Position numbers and translations under genes: made by a program. Below, one piece after another: positions 63,306 to 64,000 of a stretch of 64,000 nt of DNA. The notes beneath the pieces are model-generated. The model was not told the origin of the DNA, searched no databases, and saw only the letters and a list, made by a program, of their open reading frames with translations. Position 1 is the stretch's first letter. The number at the start of each line of letters is the position of its first letter. This stretch comes from Streptomyces radicis (lineage in GTDB: Bacteria > Actinomycetota > Actinomycetes > Streptomycetales > Streptomycetaceae): assembly GCF_003626575.1 (NCBI RefSeq), contig NZ_RBDY01000024.1:35533-99532 (forward strand), given 5' to 3'.

Positions 63306-63774
63306 GCGCCAACTCATAGGCGTGCAGGGCGGGATCGCGGGGATCGGCGTCGCGGTCGCCGGTGGGCTCGAAGCCGAGTGAGGCGTAGAAACGGGCGGCC
63401 CGCGGGTTGTTCTGGTGGACGCGCAGCCGCACTTCGTGTCCCCCGGCCCAGTCGATGGCGGCCTCCATGAGCTGCCGGGCGAGCCCGGTGCCACGGTGCT
63501 CGGGAAGCATGTAGACGCCGATCACGTACGCGATGCCCAGCCGGACATAGGCGCCCACCATGCCGCCCCACTCGCCGTGTTCGGTCTCGCCGATGAACGT
63601 GACCTGACGCCCGCCAGAGGCGCGGCGCTCCCAGTCGCCCCGGGTGAGCCTCACGGCCTCTTCGTAGGGTTCGTAGAACGCGACGGGCGCCACCGGATCC
63701 TGAAGGGCCGCCAGCCGGAGCCGCCTGAGCTTCTCCCAGTCCGCGCGCCGCGTCTGCCGGATCGTGTACGCCAT
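63277..63774 (-). CDS. GNAT-family N-acetyltransferase
   Basis: A 165-residue acetyltransferase with acetyl-CoA loop LPEHRGTGLARQLMEAA and late strand NNPRAARFYASLGFEPTG. Start at MAYTIRQTRRADW; the longer frame lacks homology. It overlaps the end of the convergent coupling-like gene by 29 nt. Substrate unknown. Confidence 0.85.
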   Translation of the reverse strand: MAYTIRQTRRADWEKLRRLRLAALQDPVAPVAFYEPYEEAVRLTRGDWERRASGGRQVTFIGETEHGEWGGMVGAYVRLGIAYVIGVYMLPEHRGTGLARQLMEAAIDWAGGHEVRLRVHQNNPRAARFYASLGFEPTGDRDADPRDPALHAYELALRSGSAPRR

Positions 63775-63832
63775 GGCCAGATGCTCGCACCGGCGTGCCA
63801 CGGGCGCAATGATTTTCACCCACTCTTGGGAC

Positions 63833-63868
63833 AAAGAAAAGGCCCCGCTGGATAATCCAGCGGGGCCT
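63833..63868 (-). terminator. rRNA operon terminator
   Basis: On the minus strand a 13-bp perfect stem (63840-63852 with 63856-63868, three-base loop) is followed by TTTTCTTT, a classical intrinsic terminator just after 5S rRNA. Confidence 0.9.
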
Positions 63869-63879
63869 CTATCAAGAAT

Positions 63880-63999
63880 TGTCCGGCGGTGTCCTACTCT
63901 CCCACACGGTCCCCCATGCAGTACCATCGGCGCAGGGAGGCTTAGCTTCCGGGTTCGGAATGTAACCGGGCGTTTCCCTCCCGCCATGACCACCGGAAC
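63880..63999 (-). rRNA. rrf: 5S ribosomal RNA
   Basis: On the minus strand the sequence begins GTTCCGGTGGTCATGGCGGG and contains the universal CCGAACCCGGAAGCTAAGCC and GATGGTACTGCA segments, ending GGACACCGCCGGACA, which pairs with the 5' end. About 120 nt, apparently complete or lacking at most a base at the window edge. The 23S gene should lie just beyond. Confidence 0.95.
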
Positions 64000-64000
64000 A

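Overview
This 64 kb window is very GC-rich, with codon use, Shine-Dalgarno sites and gene order typical of Streptomyces or a close actinobacterial relative. Supporting evidence is a complete 14-gene nuo operon under a Rex-type operator, futalosine-pathway menaquinone genes (mqnA, mqnC, mqnE, a ubiX homologue), a MalFG-type sugar ABC system, several Ser/Thr kinases, XRE/DUF5753 regulators and an SCO6880-type secretion-like cluster. No CRISPR, tRNA or transposase was seen. The only RNA gene is the 5S rRNA at the right edge, on the minus strand.

Layout. 1-7.7 kb: a gene fragment, a TetR/MFS efflux pair with a palindromic operator, a secreted trypsin, a LolA-like secreted protein, a polyprenyl diphosphate synthase, fumarylacetoacetase and a small lipoprotein. 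7.7-24.8 kb: nuoN to nuoA on the minus strand. The operon is interrupted between nuoB and nuoC by about 870 bp of non-coding tandem repeats rich in short hairpins. 25-28.3 kb: a TSUP permease, an NlpC/P60 hydrolase and a geranylgeranyl-reductase-like flavoprotein (MenJ-like). 28.4-33.3 kb is accessory: a GNAT pseudogene rearranged at a perfect 46-bp palindrome, a Nudix hydrolase, a possible HAD remnant, two XRE regulators and three overlapping small Cys-rich genes. 33.3-44 kb: menG, a carbohydrate ABC system, mqnC, a kinase, mqnA, a cold-shock gene and an acyl-CoA ligase.

44-50 kb: an ATPase-type anti-sigma protein, a DAACS symporter preceded by a Cys-rich leader peptide (probable cysteine attenuation of a cystine carrier), a DUF4229 protein, a GNAT, mqnE, an Lrp regulator and a UbiX-type prenyltransferase. 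50-56.7 kb: a lipoprotein, a second hairpin-rich non-coding array of about 1.3 kb, a MutM/Nei glycosylase, a kinase fused to a TerD domain, an ECF sigma factor with a SnoaL tail and a STAS protein overlapping it tail to tail. 57-63.3 kb: a five-gene secretion-like operon with a VirB4-type ATPase and a coupling-protein-like component lacking visible Walker motifs. A GNAT gene, the rrn terminator and 5S rRNA close the window.

The main theme is respiration. Complex I, most of the menaquinone-specific genes (ring, side chain, methylation, side-chain reduction) and redox control by Rex are collected here. The most unusual items are the two hairpin arrays, the leader-peptide/symporter pair, the kinase-TerD fusion, the 46-bp palindrome and the secretion-like operon.
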